The notes below the pieces were generated by a model. It ran no database searches. It was not told where the DNA came from and saw nothing but the letters and a program-made list of their open reading frames with translations. Both the position numbers and the translations under genes were made by a program. A DNA stretch of 64,000 nucleotides from Saccharomycopsis malanga (lineage: Eukaryota; Ascomycota; Saccharomycetes; Ascoideales; Saccharomycopsidaceae), in contig CP025326.1 in assembly GCA_004014935.1 (NCBI GenBank), positions 1,426,001 to 1,490,000 of the forward strand. The letters are read 5' to 3'. How positions within the stretch are numbered: the first letter of the stretch is position 1; the number at the start of each line of letters is the position of its first letter. Shown here one piece after another: positions 1 to 10,159 of this stretch.

Positions 1-2246
1 ATTTTCTTAACAAAATACTTGAAGTCTTTACTGATTTCAGGTGGGACTTCTTTTGTAGCCTCATTGAGATCTTCCAATATTAATAAAGAATAGATGTCAT
101 AGGAGCATTTTTTAAAAATGCGACTGATTTGAAAATCAATCTCGTTCAAATCTTTACTTGATAAATCCCCTTGGAAATTATTCAAATAATAATAATTATT
201 AATTTTGGACAAGTTTGTGACACTAGGAAACAAGTTGTTCTGATAGAAATACTCATCAAACAATGTTCCTATGTATATAGTATTTTTGGTCTTGGGGGCA
301 TATGGTTTGCTAATACCAAATTTATGCTTTTTATCTTCCAACTCTTCTAATACCAAACTGTCAATCTGTGAAGAACCAGTTAAAAGAACATTGGCATTTA
401 TATTTTTGAGTTTTATAGAAGAATGTGGCAATACAGAAAAATTTTTCTTAATAGGAATATTGAATGAATAAGGATTTTCATTAACTCGCAACGTGAAGAT
501 CTGGCTGCTTAGTAAATTGTTATAACAATCATATAGAACTCGGGCTAATGAAGATCTCAGAAGTATTTCCTTGTACAAGTTTTGCACTGTAAAATACTTT
601 GTCAATGACTCGTCGCTTATATAGGCATCCAAACCCTCAATGTCAGTACTATCAGCGTCTGAGACCGTTGAGTTACCACTACAATGTGAGTTATTACGGG
701 CAATATTTAGTTTGGTGCCTTTATCTGTGGTGCAAAATTTGTTGAAAAACTGATCTTTGATCTCGTTGATTTTAGCAACTTCGTTTTCAACGTAATTGCT
801 CCTACCTTGTTCTTTGGAGAGAATGTAGGTCAATTTGCTTAAGATATTTTCATGAAGTTCATTTTTTTTCATATTATACTCTGTAGATGGAGGGTTCATG
901 ACAAACACAATGTTGAACATTTCCAACTTGTTTTCGGATTCTGAACCTTCATTTTCGCCATCCTCATCTTCATGAATACTTTTATAATCCGAATTTTCAC
1001 TAGTCATATGTTTATCACCAACATCTAGTAGCAATTCGGAGGAATAGTATTCTTTTTCAGACACTTCAGACTCCTTGTTTTTGTTCATTTTCATTATCTG
1101 AAGCTTACGGCGTTGCATTTGTTTCTTTTGGTATTTTCTGAACTTCAAATATTTCTTTTTGTAAAATTTGGACCATCCTCCAAGCCCATTTTCATTCACC
1201 GGAAAACTCAAAAAACAATATCTGTCGACTTTGAGTTCAAATTGGTCATTACATAATCCTCTGGAGGGGCTTAGCATCTCACAAAGATAATCATTATTAA
1301 ATGTGAACACCTTATTGAGTTGATTTTTCAATCCATTTACCCTTTTGGTGAGATTATTCTTATGTGCATCCAGTTTCTTCCCCACGTCACTGAACTGTCT
1401 CTTAACTACTGCCTTGTTTGAAGAGAGACTTAGGCTATCATCTTGGGTGGTTATCAAAGTTTTAGGAGACTTATGTTCTAAAGTGGATGTATGCTTCTTA
1501 TGATTATTGGGGTTATGTGGCGGTGCATTCTTATAAAAGTTTTTATCCTGCAGAGCTTTAATCTCTGCCAACTTGGCACTGCATTCATAGCTTACTTTGT
1601 ATTTCAACTTTGCCAAACTGAGCTGATCATCAAGAATATTCTCTATAAAATATTCATTATTAAACTCTTCAAAACTCATTAAGGGGTTGTTACTATCATA
1701 GTCCGTTTCTACATCAAAGTCCTCTTCGTCCAAAATGTCCAAATTGTCGGCATTCTCATAATCATCTTCGTCAGAATCCTCATGTTCTTCATTCTCATCA
1801 TCACCATTATCTTCACTATCATACTCGCCTTTCAGATCCTTGGTTTGTACAGCAGTGCTGTTATCATCGTCAGACAGCACGAAATCCTCATCAAACTCTT
1901 CATCAAAATATTCCATAAGATAAGACCTATTGGCATTTGTAGGTTGGCCCATACTATAGTTAGATAACGGATTGCTGGTGTATGAACTAGCATGGACATT
2001 GAAATGCAGATTTTGATCATTATACAACTTGTCTAGTCTTTGGTCGTCCTCATCATCATTCTCACTATCATTATTATCATCAACAATATTCCCATTAGAA
2101 TCTGTGTTTTCAGAATTGCTACTATTATTCACATTCATAAAGTTCTCCGATGGTGGATAATGAAACACTAGTTGTGACCCAATCTTCGTCGTCGCAATAA
2201 ACAAAACCCCTATAAGCGAGGGCTTCGACATATACGACTCTGACAT
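1..2246 (-). CDS. NPR3: NPR3, SEACIT/GATOR1 subunit (5' part, cut by window edge)
   Basis: An open frame runs without a stop from an ATG at 2246 to the left edge (748 codons); the 3' end lies outside the window. The N-terminus (residues 10-33, LIGVLFIATTKIG then QLVFHYPPS) is the longin-like start typical of Npr3. Later come MLSPSRGLCNDQFELKVD with CFLSFPV, and FNIVFVMNPP followed by the helix containing LTYILSKEQGRSNYV, all in Npr3 order. Asp/Glu/Asn-rich low-complexity stretches separate these blocks, roughly at residues 45-70 and 115-185. Npr3 works with Npr2 and Iml1 on the vacuole as a GTPase-activating complex that restrains TORC1 when amino acids or nitrogen are scarce. It lies 182 bp downstream of EMP24 on the same strand. 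The identification rests on remembered family motifs. Confidence 0.85.
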   Translation of the reverse strand, partial: MSESYMSKPSLIGVLFIATTKIGSQLVFHYPPSENFMNVNNSSNSENTDSNGNIVDDNNDSENDDEDDQRLDKLYNDQNLHFNVHASSYTSNPLSNYSMGQPTNANRSYLMEYFDEEFDEDFVLSDDDNSTAVQTKDLKGEYDSEDNGDDENEEHEDSDEDDYENADNLDILDEEDFDVETDYDSNNPLMSFEEFNNEYFIENILDDQLSLAKLKYKVSYECSAKLAEIKALQDKNFYKNAPPHNPNNHKKHTSTLEHKSPKTLITTQDDSLSLSSNKAVVKRQFSDVGKKLDAHKNNLTKRVNGLKNQLNKVFTFNNDYLCEMLSPSRGLCNDQFELKVDRYCFLSFPVNENGLGGWSKFYKKKYLKFRKYQKKQMQRRKLQIMKMNKNKESEVSEKEYYSSELLLDVGDKHMTSENSDYKSIHEDEDGENEGSESENKLEMFNIVFVMNPPSTEYNMKKNELHENILSKLTYILSKEQGRSNYVENEVAKINEIKDQFFNKFCTTDKGTKLNIARNNSHCSGNSTVSDADSTDIEGLDAYISDESLTKYFTVQNLYKEILLRSSLARVLYDCYNNLLSSQIFTLRVNENPYSFNIPIKKNFSVLPHSSIKLKNINANVLLTGSSQIDSLVLEELEDKKHKFGISKPYAPKTKNTIYIGTLFDEYFYQNNLFPSVTNLSKINNYYYLNNFQGDLSSKDLNEIDFQISRIFKKCSYDIYSLLILEDLNEATKEVPPEISKDFKYFVKK

Positions 2247-2428
2247 TGTCTCGCCCCAGTATTATCTCAATTACTTGCCATCTCTTAAATACATCTTGGC
2301 CTATATCTTTACATGGGGTATATACACTTTTTCGGGGGTGCTTACATAATCATAGTTACAAGAAAGGGGGTCAGAAACAATGAACATTTCATTAGAACAG
2401 AATGCAAGAAGAAGAAAGGATAAGTAAA

Positions 2429-3025
2429 TTACACAACAGATTTGACTTCAAAGAACCGTTTCAAGTAGTAGACTTGAAACAAAGAGTTGGCAGCAACAAC
2501 AAGTAGCTGGAATACAGACCACCATTTGACTCTAGAGTTGGTGGACTCGGCAGTATTTCTATGAGTTCTTTCTCTGATGATGATGTAGTTTTGTTGATCT
2601 TTGACTTCGTTGGTAAGCTGAGAGAGTCTCTTGACAGATGCCTCCAACGAGTTGGAGCTTGGATCATTGACATCAATGTAGATCACACCGTGAATATTGA
2701 ATGACACGTCTTTAGTGGCAATAGATTGACCTTCATTGGAAAAACAATATTGATATTTACCAGTACTCTTAGCAACTGTAGAAATGTCGCCATGAGACAC
2801 TTTGTCTTCTCTTTTCACAATTTGACCCTGAGGATTCAATATCCAGAAATCACAGGCCAATTGTTCAGAACCTTGTGGGTTTCTGTCACCAACTTGGAAA
2901 CTAACCGCCAACTCATCATTAGCCTTCAAGTTTTCAAAAAAACACTGTTTGCCATATGGCGGTAACAACACATTGTGCGCAGATGCAACCAAACAGAAAA
3001 AAAGTATCGAAACCCAGCCCAACAT
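2429..3025 (-). CDS. EMP24: EMP24, p24-family cargo receptor of COPII vesicles
   Basis: 198 aa, close to yeast Emp24 (203 aa). Layout: signal peptide (residues 1-16, cut before HNVLLPPYG), a lumenal GOLD domain with the paired cysteines of p24 proteins (QCFFE and YQYCF), a coiled-coil stretch (about 125-160, including RERTHRNTAESTN), one membrane helix (about 170-190) and a short cytosolic tail KRFFEVKSVV with the FF/basic sorting signals. SHGDIST, FNIHGVIYID and RTHRNTAESTN match Emp24 rather than Erv25 or the Erp proteins. It cycles between ER and Golgi, selecting cargo such as GPI-anchored proteins. The start is the only ATG before the signal peptide. Upstream it has 1.5 kb without a convincing gene. 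Confidence 0.95.
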   Translation of the reverse strand: MLGWVSILFFCLVASAHNVLLPPYGKQCFFENLKANDELAVSFQVGDRNPQGSEQLACDFWILNPQGQIVKREDKVSHGDISTVAKSTGKYQYCFSNEGQSIATKDVSFNIHGVIYIDVNDPSSNSLEASVKRLSQLTNEVKDQQNYIIIRERTHRNTAESTNSRVKWWSVFQLLVVAANSLFQVYYLKRFFEVKSVV

Positions 3026-4525
3026 TTTTAAAAAAGTAGAGTCCTTGTCACACTGTAGCTTTACTATTTGTATATATAAGTTGCCATTTTCGAATTGAAC
3101 AACAAATCTCTTTTCCTGATTTTTCGTGAAAAATCACTGTTGGGATTACCTAAATTCATGTGATTATTATATAATACAAAACTTAGTCAGCGCTTACCTG
3201 TACAAGAGCCAGGGTAATCCCGGGGATTTTATTTAATAGGCATTGATCTGCACCGCGGCAAAAAGGTGCAATTTTATGTTGATGTACGCAGTGTGGCGCC
3301 CAACACTGCCACATGCTGCAGGAAGAAGACTTTCGCTATTGTTTTTCAAATAATGCATGAAATATAACGGTGAAGTTGCATAACTGTTATTCATGCAGAT
3401 ACAAGCGTTTTACTCTACGGTATTGTAAGTGTGTATCATTTATTCTGAATGACTGTTTGCCACTTAATTTCTGGTTGTTTTTTTTTTACTTTTTTTTTTT
3501 TAATCTAAGGCTTAGCATTTTTTTTTATTTTTTCTTTTAATTTCCTTCTTATTCGAACACTCACTCCATGATTAGCAGGCGACATGGTTCGCATCTTTTG
3601 CTCTACAGTAGACAATGCACCGGGACGACCGTTTAAAATAAATAAGCTGGGTTGCCAAGTCATTTGTTTTGATAAGCCTTTTTGGGGAATAAGAGCGACT
3701 GGCAATGCTATGTGACTAGTGCTATCTACTTAGTTAACTTGTTACGGTCAAGTTTCTTAGAAACATCCGCTTTTTCGGAATATACTACGCATCGGAAATT
3801 ATCTTGCCATTTTCTTTTTCGTGCTTTTTTTCGTGCTAATAATGATAATAATAAGGCTGCCGTAATCACTCATGTAATATGATGAGTTGTGTACGTAATG
3901 AGCTGTACTATGTATATCCATTGGACTACAGGAAGGCTTGTTTCAAACAGTAACTGATTGTTTGAAGGGTAAAATAACAAAGCTGGAGTACACTGTAAAT
4001 CATCATGGAAATTGGTATCGGTTACTATTTAAAGTACGTCTAAAGGTGCTTGTTTTGTTTTTCTTAAAGGAGGGAACTTTTCCTTAATAAGCGGTATAGC
4101 GCTTGCTTGTTATTTCGAACTTTTTTCCTCTTTTGCCTATACGTTCTTTTTCCCTCTTGATCCAAGTAGCAATGGTTGCAAAGGTGTCTATTCATGAAGA
4201 TTACTACTTATATGGATCCCAATCGCTCTGGATGACCTGCATCTCATCTCATGTTTTCCTGTCTCTTTCCAGTGAACCTTTATCACTCATGACTTCACTA
4301 ATAGCTTCTTTATAAGTATAACAGCTCGGATGCAAACCGTGACCTTATTACAATAGCCATTCTATCAAATCATTATAACTCATATCAAGCTCTTTGATTG
4401 ATTACTTAAACGTACCACTCTTAAATCGCACTTTTTGCAAAGAAACAAAACTACAATTGCAAGACATTGCAAGACATTCTCTTTTAATACACCATTGATC
4501 ACTTCTGCTTCAAATTTGCTTTATT
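3026..4525. other. Gene-poor region upstream of EMP24
   Basis: 1.5 kb without a convincing gene. The EMP24-proximal part has an AP-1/Yap-type motif TTAGTCAGC at 3183-3191 and GCAGTGTGGCGC at 3288-3299, both found again in the glutaredoxin promoter. A long T tract lies at 3477-3500. One short basic open frame (3505-3663, minus) is listed separately. Confidence 0.6.
3505..3663 (-). CDS. Possible small basic protein, unrecognised
   Basis: 52 codons from an ATG at 3663 (MTWQPSLFILNGRPG to KEKIKKNAKP); the frame is open a further 22 codons upstream without an ATG. The C-terminal third is rich in Arg/Lys (VRIRRKLKEKIKKNAKP), as in small mitochondrial ribosomal proteins, but I recognise no family. 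No intron signals that would add a convincing first exon were found. It could be chance: the region is AT-rich and the frame is short. Confidence 0.22.
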   Translation of the reverse strand: MTWQPSLFILNGRPGALSTVEQKMRTMSPANHGVSVRIRRKLKEKIKKNAKP

Positions 4526-4708
4526 ATGTCTTCTAATAAAAATTCGCTGCATAACAGTCTGGGCTCTGGCAGCTCGAATAGAGGGGCTAGCAAAGGAAGC
4601 TCGAACGGCAATAATTCCGGCTCCTACAAATCGGAGTTTGAGGAAGAATTGCTTAGATTGGAACAACGAAATCAAGAAAGATTAAACCAAAGCAGACAGA
4701 GAAAATGA
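4526..4708 (+). CDS. Small Ser/Asn/Gly-rich protein, unrecognised
   Basis: 60 codons from ATG to TGA. The first 35 residues are almost only Ser, Asn, Gly and Lys (SLGSGSSNRG, GSSNGNNSGS); the end is a charged helix, SEFEEELLRLEQRNQERLNQ, with heptad-like spacing. Base composition is richer in G+C than the flanks and the stop is followed by a T-rich stretch, as at yeast gene ends. I know no family for it. Its bipartite make-up (flexible head, short acidic/basic helix) argues mildly for a real gene. Confidence 0.45.
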   Translation: MSSNKNSLHNSLGSGSSNRGASKGSSNGNNSGSYKSEFEEELLRLEQRNQERLNQSRQRK

Positions 4709-6339
4709 CATTTTATCTCATCTTTTGTTTTAATCATTTTCTATCTTCAACTTACGTGTTTACTGTTATCTATCATTTTTTATATTCTAATTGGCTATAC
4801 ATTTTTCTTCAATCTTTGCTGCAGTTTTATTTATGTTTTTTATTTTTGTTTTATGCTTGTTGTTTAGTCTCATTTTCCACATCAATTTCTTTACTCTGAT
4901 TCACCATCATCATTATAATATATTTGTACGATTACCATCGTATTGTTGCCTCAAAGTCTTAAAGTAATCCCTGCGAATTCAAATCCTAGTAGAACGCCAC
5001 CCGAATTTGACATTTCCTCAAATCAAATCTACATTGTCTCCTCAAACTTTCTTTCGTTGGTCATGTACCATTGGGTCAAAAACCCCTTTTTGAACAGTTT
5101 TTCAAATAAACGTGCCCTTTTGCTATAGCCTCGTAATTCTCAGCTCTTTATTATTACAACTTGCAGCTGTGAAATGATGTTCGGATTCATTTTACGTCAT
5201 ACAATCAACCTCAAAAAAAAAAAAAAAAGTAAAAATAAACATAAGCAAAATGAATAATAACAATTGAGCTAAACAATTTCACCCCGAAATCTAATAGCGT
5301 AAATTTGCGTTATATATGAATAAAAAGACATATAGTTATGCTTGTTCATGGTAAATCCTTTTGGCTTAATTCTAATAAATCTTGAAATACAAAAGACTAC
5401 GAAGAGCTATGTCATATTCAACCCAATTCTACCATTTCACCCCATTTTCATTGGACAAAATGAAAAATCAATCGTATTTTCGAATGCATCGAAAAAACAA
5501 CGTCGATTACTGTATACGTACATGAATGAGGATACGTATTTTTTTCACTCATCCGTAATATGAATACACTGCTGAAACTTTGGCAAGTAACAGTATAAAA
5601 TACCAAAACAAAAAATTGGCAAAAATATATGTTCGCTCAAATACTTCTCACTTGTAAAAGGCACAATCATAAAGTAAGGTCAATGTCTTGCTTGAGACCC
5701 TTTCTGAACATTAGTCCACATTAATTAAGGACAAAAAGAACGACGTTTCGACGCCACTGATCTTCACCAAACTTTAGTGTTTTCGGTGGAGAGAAGACAA
5801 TAGGCTGTAGCCGCAAAATGCAGAATGTCGCAGCGTCTGACATGTAGAGGCAGGACTAATTAAAACTTTTCAAATTGAATAAAACCTTATAAAAGTATGT
5901 ACAATCTATTGGCTGGCGTAACTTTCATACAACCGTAGCAAAAGTTTTTATTTCAGTTGAGAATTTTCCGAATAGAAATCATTCAATTTGAAATTGATCT
6001 TTTCAAATAATAAGTCTGGGTTGTTTGATCTTCTGTCTTTCCCCCAGACGAATGATGCCACATTAACTTGAGTTTGTAGATCAGTTACACGTCTACATTT
6101 TAATGGGTCAATGTATGTCAAAAATGCATGGTAAATTGACTGATTTTTAAATGTCGGAAAAATCGATTTAAAATATGGTATTGTACAAATTAGCCTGTTC
6201 TAATCGGCATTAAAATTCATATTGGTCAGATTTTCCTACGTATTTTGCGAGATGCACTGAAAACCTTCTTTTATCTCGGAGCCCTTGATTCCATGAATGT
6301 ACAAAAGATCTACTACGAATTAAAAGTAGCTCAAATGGT
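4709..6339. other. Gene-poor AT-rich region
   Basis: 1.6 kb. T-rich just after the small gene, an A tract at 5214-5228, and only short frames with no family resemblance (for example 4943-5128 and 5342-5563, plus strand). I see no tRNA B box and no recognisable element. Confidence 0.5.
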
Positions 6340-6603
6340 ATGACTTTCAATGTTCGTCAATTATTCTCCTTGGTCTGTTTTTTTTTTACACTTTCTGCAT
6401 CGGGATATTTGACTAGTGAACTTGTTGAAAGGTGTTTTCAAACCTATACGGAAGCGAACATTCCTATCGTAGCCGTAGTCTTGATATCATCCTATCTTTA
6501 TTGTCAAGCTTTGGCTACGGCTACGGACTTTGCTTCATTAATTAACTTTAATTATACAACTTTATGTCAATCATTTGTTGCACATAATACGACGGCAATT
6601 TGA
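6340..6603 (+). CDS. Possible small membrane or secreted protein, unrecognised
   Basis: 87 codons from an ATG. Residues 8-22 (LFSLVCFFFTLSASG) could be a signal peptide and residues 42-58 are a second hydrophobic stretch (IPIVAVVLISSYLYCQA). There are four cysteines, and one N-glycosylation-type site near the end (NYTT). Codon choice is unremarkable. No family is recognised, and nothing nearby supports transcription. Confidence 0.28.
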   Translation: MTFNVRQLFSLVCFFFTLSASGYLTSELVERCFQTYTEANIPIVAVVLISSYLYCQALATATDFASLINFNYTTLCQSFVAHNTTAI

Positions 6604-7052
6604 CGTTTCACTAAAATGCCATTATCAGAATGAACACAGGTCATATTTCTAATGAAATTTACATGTAATCATCATATGCTATGCATTGTTTTCTCCGCTA
6701 TACTTAATTACAAAATTCCAACCTAAGACTCGTTTGAAATTTTAGTCTACAAAATTTTCCGTAAACACATTTTACACCTACTACCCTGTCAAACAATATT
6801 TTTAACTTCGTCCCTGGATAAATGATAATACAATGATTACTGTGTTATTTGATAATTTATGCCAATGGTAAACTAGAACTGATTGAGAAAACTTACAAAA
6901 TATTTACGACTTTCAGAAACAATTCTTCTAAAAAGCAAACAAAGAGAATTAAAAAAGGGCAAGAAACCAAAACAATTGGTACATTATTTTATTTCTTTTT
7001 AAAAGTTTTTATTAGGGCAGAACAAAATTAATTATAAACAGGTAAAATTAAT
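6604..7052. other. 3' flank of RPS27
   Basis: 449 bp, strongly AT-rich, holding the downstream region of RPS27. A 60-codon frame (6849-7031, plus) overlaps it; its Lys-rich, low-complexity product makes coding unlikely. Confidence 0.5.
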
Positions 7053-7945
7053 TTACTTTCTTCTAAATGAGCAACCTTCGGTCAACTTAGCCTTACCACC
7101 AGTTGGTTGGCACAAGACAGTAGTACAAGCATCACAGGTAACAGCGGTTTGAGCGTGGGAGAAAACAGTGGTGATGGCCAAACAACCTGGGCACTTAACA
7201 TCCATGAAGTAAGATCTTGGGCCTTGGACCAAAGTCTTCAACTTATGTTTCTTCAATTCAGATTCTTGAGTTGGGTGTAATAAATCAACGACTAAAACCT
7301 ATAGATTGTTAGTATAATGTTAAACAATGTGTTCTGGGCTTAGAATTGGGTTACTTTACAGCGAAAAGTTTGGGTTTCCTCGCACACCAAAACCTTTTTC
7401 ATTTTGAAAATTTTCACTATGGCAATTGCGATATAATCAGTGCGACAATAAAAGCTTGATATAATGAATGAAATACATAGGGATACAAAGCAGCACTGAT
7501 GAGACACTTTTGTTAAAAGTGTTCCAACGATAGAGGTTCCTTCTTTGTTCTCCACACATATTTCCCATAGTTGATGTCCTAAATTTGTAGACCGTTTACC
7601 ATTTAGTATTGTTAAGACATTGATTTATAGATCATCATAAAGCTCTTCGTCCAAATGTATTATTGAGTGCTAAAATATCTCATTTTGAGTGATGTCTGAT
7701 TCCCGCTCATGATTAAAACTCATTCCGTTACTTGATTGCACGTTCAGTTCACTGTAACCCATTTTTGTACATGATATTCTACGATTTTGCCACTTTGTTT
7801 CTTCTGTTCTTCATAATTTTACCATGATTCGCCTCCTTGAATGAGACCTTTCATAAAACTTGTTACAATACATTCAATCAACTTATCTACCAAATAAACC
7901 ACTTCTAAGCCCTTCCGCATTATCCTCAGTTATCCAACTTACCAT
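7053..7945 (-). CDS. RPS27: RPS27 (eS27), 40S ribosomal protein, two exons
   Basis: Exon 1 is just the ATG (7945-7943); exon 2 is 7298-7053. Joined they give 82 aa, the usual eS27 length: M plus [20 protein letters not shown] and on to GCSFRRK. The C4 zinc site is visible as CPGC and CDAC. The intron (7942-7299, 644 nt) starts GTAAGT and ends TACTAAC then AATCTATAG. Baker's yeast RPS27 genes carry an intron at the same place, right after the ATG. The product sits on the 40S platform and helps pre-rRNA processing. The exon 1 position is inferred from the splice signals. Confidence 0.92.
7299..7942 (-). other. Intron of RPS27
   Basis: Donor GTAAGT at 7942-7937, branch site TACTAAC at 7314-7308, acceptor TAG ending at 7299. 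The length (644 nt) is typical of yeast ribosomal-protein introns and long beside the 51-74 nt introns elsewhere in this window. Confidence 0.85.
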
Positions 7946-9178
7946 CTTGTATGATATTTATTGTATTATTGGCGTATGTCCGTAACAATTCTTAAAGACT
8001 AGGAGACCAAAAAAGTATGAAAATTTTTTTATATCAAAACTAGTTTTTCGTCCTCTCTATTTTTCATGTTGCCGCCCATTGCCACTGTCGTGCATTTCGC
8101 TAGTTAGTCTTACCCACTAGGGAAACTAACGCTCGGGTAACACTAATTATTTTCTTCCTGTCGCCCTCCTGAAGAAAAATCTGCTTACTATGAAGTCACG
8201 TGCATATTTAGAAATATAATGCGTGAGTGATATATTTTTCACTGTCACGTAGTCATGTGCAGAGTAATAGGGCTAATATTTGGTTCTTTACAAGGATAAT
8301 CTTTTAGTATGACGTGTTTAACCATGCCATTCTGCTGTCAAAAATGAGCTCAACTGGTCATTTGAATACAGCTTCTCCACCAAAAACAGAGCTTACTTTA
8401 GTCTACAAAAACAGGGGGAAAAACAACGCGTAATAATGTATATATATTTGAATTCTTATAAGTATGGGGTCTCTTGCAAACACTCTACTAACAAATGTTA
8501 GTACTCGTTACCTTTTTGTTCTTGTAAGCATCAATTTTTTAGTAGATTTATTAATTACACACCTCGTATTGTAGCTAGTCGCCCTTAACGACAATTACAG
8601 CTTCAAAGTTCAACACCTGTAGAAGTCCGACAGTACATAAAACACAAGTAAAATAAAACGAAAGAAAAAGGTTATTAGCTCATCGACAAATAAGATGACT
8701 GTAAATTATCAAGCATAGTATAATGAGAAATGTAAAAGATAGGTAGAGATAGTGATAAAGGCTTCTAGCAGAAAATCCGAAGGCAAACTGGGACTCCAAT
8801 TGTAATAGCAAAATGCCTCAGGGCTATAAAACAGTGACAAACAATATCAAGATTAGTGTTTATAAAAACAATATAATAGAAGCTAGCTAAAAAAAGATGT
8901 TTAACCAAAAACAAAGACAAAAAAGAAAAGGCAAAGTAAAATAAAAAAGAAAAAATCGTTTCCATGTAATTGTATTGACAGAATCAATCTGGTACGCAAA
9001 CCAATATACCAAATCAAAAAAAGCTAGTGACCAGTACCAAAATGCGCTAATGTGTGTTGTAATCAGAAATCAGTCACCCAATCTTTTTATAGCCTGTTCC
9101 GGCATGTTTTGAAATACGCAACGCGTTGAAAGAAAATGATAAAAAAAGATAGTGATAAAGAATAGCTTATGAAAGGAT
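7946..9178. other. Intergenic: RPS27 promoter and GLC7 3' flank
   Basis: 1.2 kb between RPS27 and the end of GLC7, both minus strand. Apart from the putative RPS27 promoter elements, I see only short AT-rich frames (for example 8765-8965 minus, hydrophobic, Phe/Leu-rich) which I take as chance. Confidence 0.5.
8195..8275. promoter_or_regulatory. Putative RPS27 promoter elements
   Basis: GTCACGTG (a Cbf1-type E-box) at 8195-8202, about 250 bp before the ATG, and a Tbf1-like AGCCCTA (minus strand) near 8266-8273. Both site types are known in ribosomal-protein promoters of Candida-group yeasts. Assignment is by motif only. Confidence 0.45.
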
Positions 9179-10159
9179 CTATTTAGTGACCTTCTTTGGT
9201 TTTCTTGGAGGAGTGACTGATCTGGAGTTATTATTCATATACGTGTACTTTGATTTTTTTTCAGCAGGTTTCAAGATTTGGAAGGAACATAATAAACTTT
9301 CGTCGACACTCATCATGGCACCGGCATTGTCGAATTCACCACAATAGTTTGGGGCACTAAATAATGTAACCAATTGACGTTTACTGAAAAATTCGTAACC
9401 ATCTTCTACGACTTGATGAGCTCTACAAATCAAGTCCATATCCTGTTTTTGAAGGAAACGAGATATAACATCAGGACCAAAAGTGAAAGAAACACCTCTA
9501 TCGTTTTCAGACCAACCAGTAATGTCTTTATCAGGGTCGGACCAAAGCAAGTCACATAACAAACCAACATCTGGAATATCGGTAGGTCTCATCACTCTTC
9601 TAATCTGTTCCATAGAGTTCAAATCAGGACTTAATCCGCCATGCATAGTGAAAATCTTTTCGTCTATGATAGCTGCGATAGGCAAGCAATTGAAACAATC
9701 AGTGAAAGTTTTCCACAATTTGATATTGTAACGTCTTTTGCATTCGTCGTAGAAACCGTAAATTCTGTTGATAGAAGCACATTCGTGATTACCTCTCAAA
9801 ATGAAGAAGTTTTCAGGATATTTGATCTTATAAGCCAACAATAAGCATATTGTTTCAAGAGACTGTTTGCCTCTGTCGACGTAATCACCCAAGAAAAGAT
9901 AATTAGCCTCTGGTGGGAAACCACCGTATTCAAACAATCTCAATAAATCATAATATTGTCCATGGATGTCACCACATATTTTGATAGGAGCCTCTAGTTC
10001 CAAAAGAATAGGTTGAGAAATGAAAATCTCTCTTGCTTTGGTACAAAGATATCTGATTTCATTTTCTGCCAATTGGACTTGTTTGCCAGGTCTTGATCCT
10101 CTGACTTCCAAAAGTCTGTTGACGATAGAATCAACGTCTGGTTCCTGTTGATCAGCCAT
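9179..10159 (-). CDS. GLC7: GLC7, catalytic subunit of protein phosphatase 1
   Basis: 326 aa with the whole PP1 fold: metal-binding [12 protein letters not shown] (D64, H66), GDYVDRG, RGNHE, and the C-terminal [16 protein letters not shown] loop. Only the N-terminal ~10 and C-terminal ~25 residues depart from other yeast PP1 sequences; the tail ([18 protein letters not shown]) carries the TPPR motif, a Cdk-type inhibitory site in PP1. It dephosphorylates targets in glycogen metabolism, glucose repression, mitosis and transcription termination, chosen by regulatory subunits. The frame is uninterrupted from ATG to stop, whereas baker's yeast GLC7 has an intron. Codon use is strongly biased (Leu nearly always TTG), as expected for high expression. 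Confidence 0.97.
   Translation of the reverse strand: MADQQEPDVDSIVNRLLEVRGSRPGKQVQLAENEIRYLCTKAREIFISQPILLELEAPIKICGDIHGQYYDLLRLFEYGGFPPEANYLFLGDYVDRGKQSLETICLLLAYKIKYPENFFILRGNHECASINRIYGFYDECKRRYNIKLWKTFTDCFNCLPIAAIIDEKIFTMHGGLSPDLNSMEQIRRVMRPTDIPDVGLLCDLLWSDPDKDITGWSENDRGVSFTFGPDVISRFLQKQDMDLICRAHQVVEDGYEFFSKRQLVTLFSAPNYCGEFDNAGAMMSVDESLLCSFQILKPAEKKSKYTYMNNNSRSVTPPRKPKKVTK

Noticed and set aside
7388-7402. Alternative RPS27 first exon (ATGAAAAAG) close to the intron end
   Set aside because: Its donor would be poor and it adds residues not found in eS27; the ATG-GTAAGT at 7945 gives the exact family start and length.
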